From positions 156,746 to 220,745 of the forward strand of contig CAWIIO010000007.1 in assembly GCA_963836265.1 (NCBI GenBank): DNA of 64,000 nucleotides, given 5' to 3'. Positions 63,200 through 64,000 of this stretch are shown piece after piece. This DNA comes from CAIWHR01 sp963836265 (lineage in GTDB: Bacteria > Pseudomonadota > Gammaproteobacteria > Burkholderiales > Casimicrobiaceae). Made by a program: the position numbers and the translations under genes. Below the pieces are notes generated by a model. That model was not told the origin of the DNA. It saw only the letters and a program-made list of their open reading frames with translations, and searched no databases. Numbering within the stretch: the stretch's first letter is position 1; the number at the start of each line of letters is the position of its first letter.

Positions 63200-64000
63200 T
63201 TACGGCCATCCCGATCGCGTGTAGTAGGGAAACACGTTGAGCACTGCCTCGATCTGGTGGATGGTCAGGGCGACGACCTTTGAACAACTCGGCGACCATC
63301 ATGCTATTCAGCTTTGTGTAGCGCGTCGGGTATGACGCGTTCGTCACGGGTCCGGGATGGTCGAAGAGGAAGATGGCGAAGACGAGGCCTCTCTCTTCAT
63401 CCATGATCGGTATACGGCGGTCGCTCGCGGCTTCGATATCCTTGAACACGCCCGTGTTGACCTGTGCCCGTACACCGAGTGCCGCGACCGCACTGCCGCG
63501 GTCCGGATTCAGCACGGTCTGCGTGCCGTTTTCGACTCTGATGCACGCGTCCAGCACCGGAATCATGTCGCCGTTGGACGAGAGGATGCCGTCCAGATAC
63601 AGGTCGGGCATGCGAAGTAAATCCTCGCGCGACGTGCGCTGCTCCGGCGCCACGACCTGGCTGAAGATTCGGCTTTGGCTCCACCATGTTCTCCGGGTTG
63701 AAGACGCAGGGCTGCCCCGACTCGTCCGGATTGCGCGCTATGAGGACCTCTATCTCCCGTACCAGGCCATCTTCGACCTTCATTTGCACCGATAGCACCG
63801 ACGGCCTGCCGCCCTCATGCACGACCCCGAGGTAAGCGACCTGCCCGGCTGGCGGCTCGACTATGTCGACGAATGATTATGCACCCGATGGAGCGTGCCG
63901 TTAGCCCACAAACCCTTGCCTATCGGCACCGTCTAGCAGTTCTTCATCTGGCACATCCCCGGCGCCATCGGCAGGCGAGATGGGTCGTTGTGGCCCACCG
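63200..64000 (-). CDS. DUF8021-like protein (partial, frameshifted)
   Basis: Partial gene with the start outside the window. Near the edge the minus strand reads VGHNDPSRLPMAPG followed by VPIGKGLWANGTLHR. Then VEPPAGQVAYLGVV, EGGRPSVLSVQMKVEDGLVREIE, TSREDLLRMPDLYLDGILSSNGD, ENGTQTVLNPDRG, and a C-terminal HQIEAVLNVFPYYTRSGWP before a TAA at 63200. This pattern, a cone-shaped SnoaL-like fold with a repeated domain, fits DUF8021, whose function is unknown. At least four frame changes occur. I recognise the family by recollection of its pattern only. Confidence 0.7.

Overview
The window is two different genomes, or parts of genomes, joined near position 45,055. Positions 1 to about 45,055 look like a GC-rich betaproteobacterium of Burkholderiales type. 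The evidence is the gene order dnaG-yqeY-rpsU with divergent tsaD, plsY and folB, a Bug/TctC solute-binding protein, a TRAP transporter, a complete ugp locus, and several dispersed palindromic repeats. Reading frames here are long and clean; the only break I see is one extra base in ugpB. From about 45,055 to the end, almost every recognisable gene is cut by several small frameshifts, including housekeeping Nuo subunits and YbeY. Gene content there suggests Chloroflexota or Actinomycetota (Nuo cluster without EFG, ASCH-domain protein, DUF8021-like protein). Uncorrected long-read indels explain this better than decay. At 45,055 a truncated glpK (minus) meets a truncated proline iminopeptidase (plus) with no mobile-element end between them, so an assembly chimera is likely.

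Layout of the first part. 1-6.9 kb: macromolecular-synthesis operon (rpsU, terminator, yqeY, dnaG), tsaD, plsY, folB, xerD, ogt, and two copies of a MITE-like element. 6.9-9.8 kb: TRAP transporter dctPQM. 10.1-18.0 kb: 5-oxoprolinase-like HyuA-HyuB fusion carrying an in-frame palindromic repeat, glutathione peroxidase, and two tandem peptide-type binding proteins without permeases. 18.5-20.5 kb: MFS exporter and an HExxH lipoprotein. 20.5-24.6 kb: arginine succinyltransferase genes astC-astA-astB with ridA. 24.7-26.1 kb: DUF423 and a Bug protein. 26.6-30.9 kb: RND efflux pair. 31.0-36.2 kb: ugpB-A-E-C-Q for glycerol-3-phosphate and glycerophosphodiester uptake and hydrolysis. 36.3-38.0 kb: MarR regulator and MFS transporter. 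38.1-44.1 kb: an unusual locus with an ATP-grasp protein, a 1399-residue TPR/GT41/TPR/methyltransferase fusion, and a small protein of which a truncated paralog lies on the other side of the fusion gene. 44.1-45.06 kb: C-terminal part of glpK.

Layout of the second part. 45.06-47.6 kb: proline iminopeptidase fragment, an anchored alpha/alpha-toroid protein, and a MarC-like membrane protein. 47.6-49.7 kb: endonuclease/exonuclease/phosphatase-fold protein and a Rieske oxygenase fragment. 49.7-50.9 kb: IS1182-family transposase with one IS end. 50.9-60.9 kb: ybeY and a minus-strand complex I cluster, nuoA-C-D-H-J-K-(small gene)-L-M-N, behind a good sigma70-type promoter. Genes for the Fe-S subunits NuoB and NuoI are absent although the flanking genes overlap by a few bases. 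61.0-64.0 kb: ASCH-domain protein, the RNase P RNA gene, a small hypothetical gene, a membrane-anchored degenerate GGDEF protein and a partial DUF8021-like protein.

Most striking observations: the TPR/GT41/TPR/methyltransferase locus; a palindromic repeat read in frame inside the oxoprolinase gene; repeats that supply or abut start and stop codons (yqeY, astB, ybeY); an end sequence shared between the MITE-like element and the IS1182-type element across the two halves; and the Nuo cluster without B and I.
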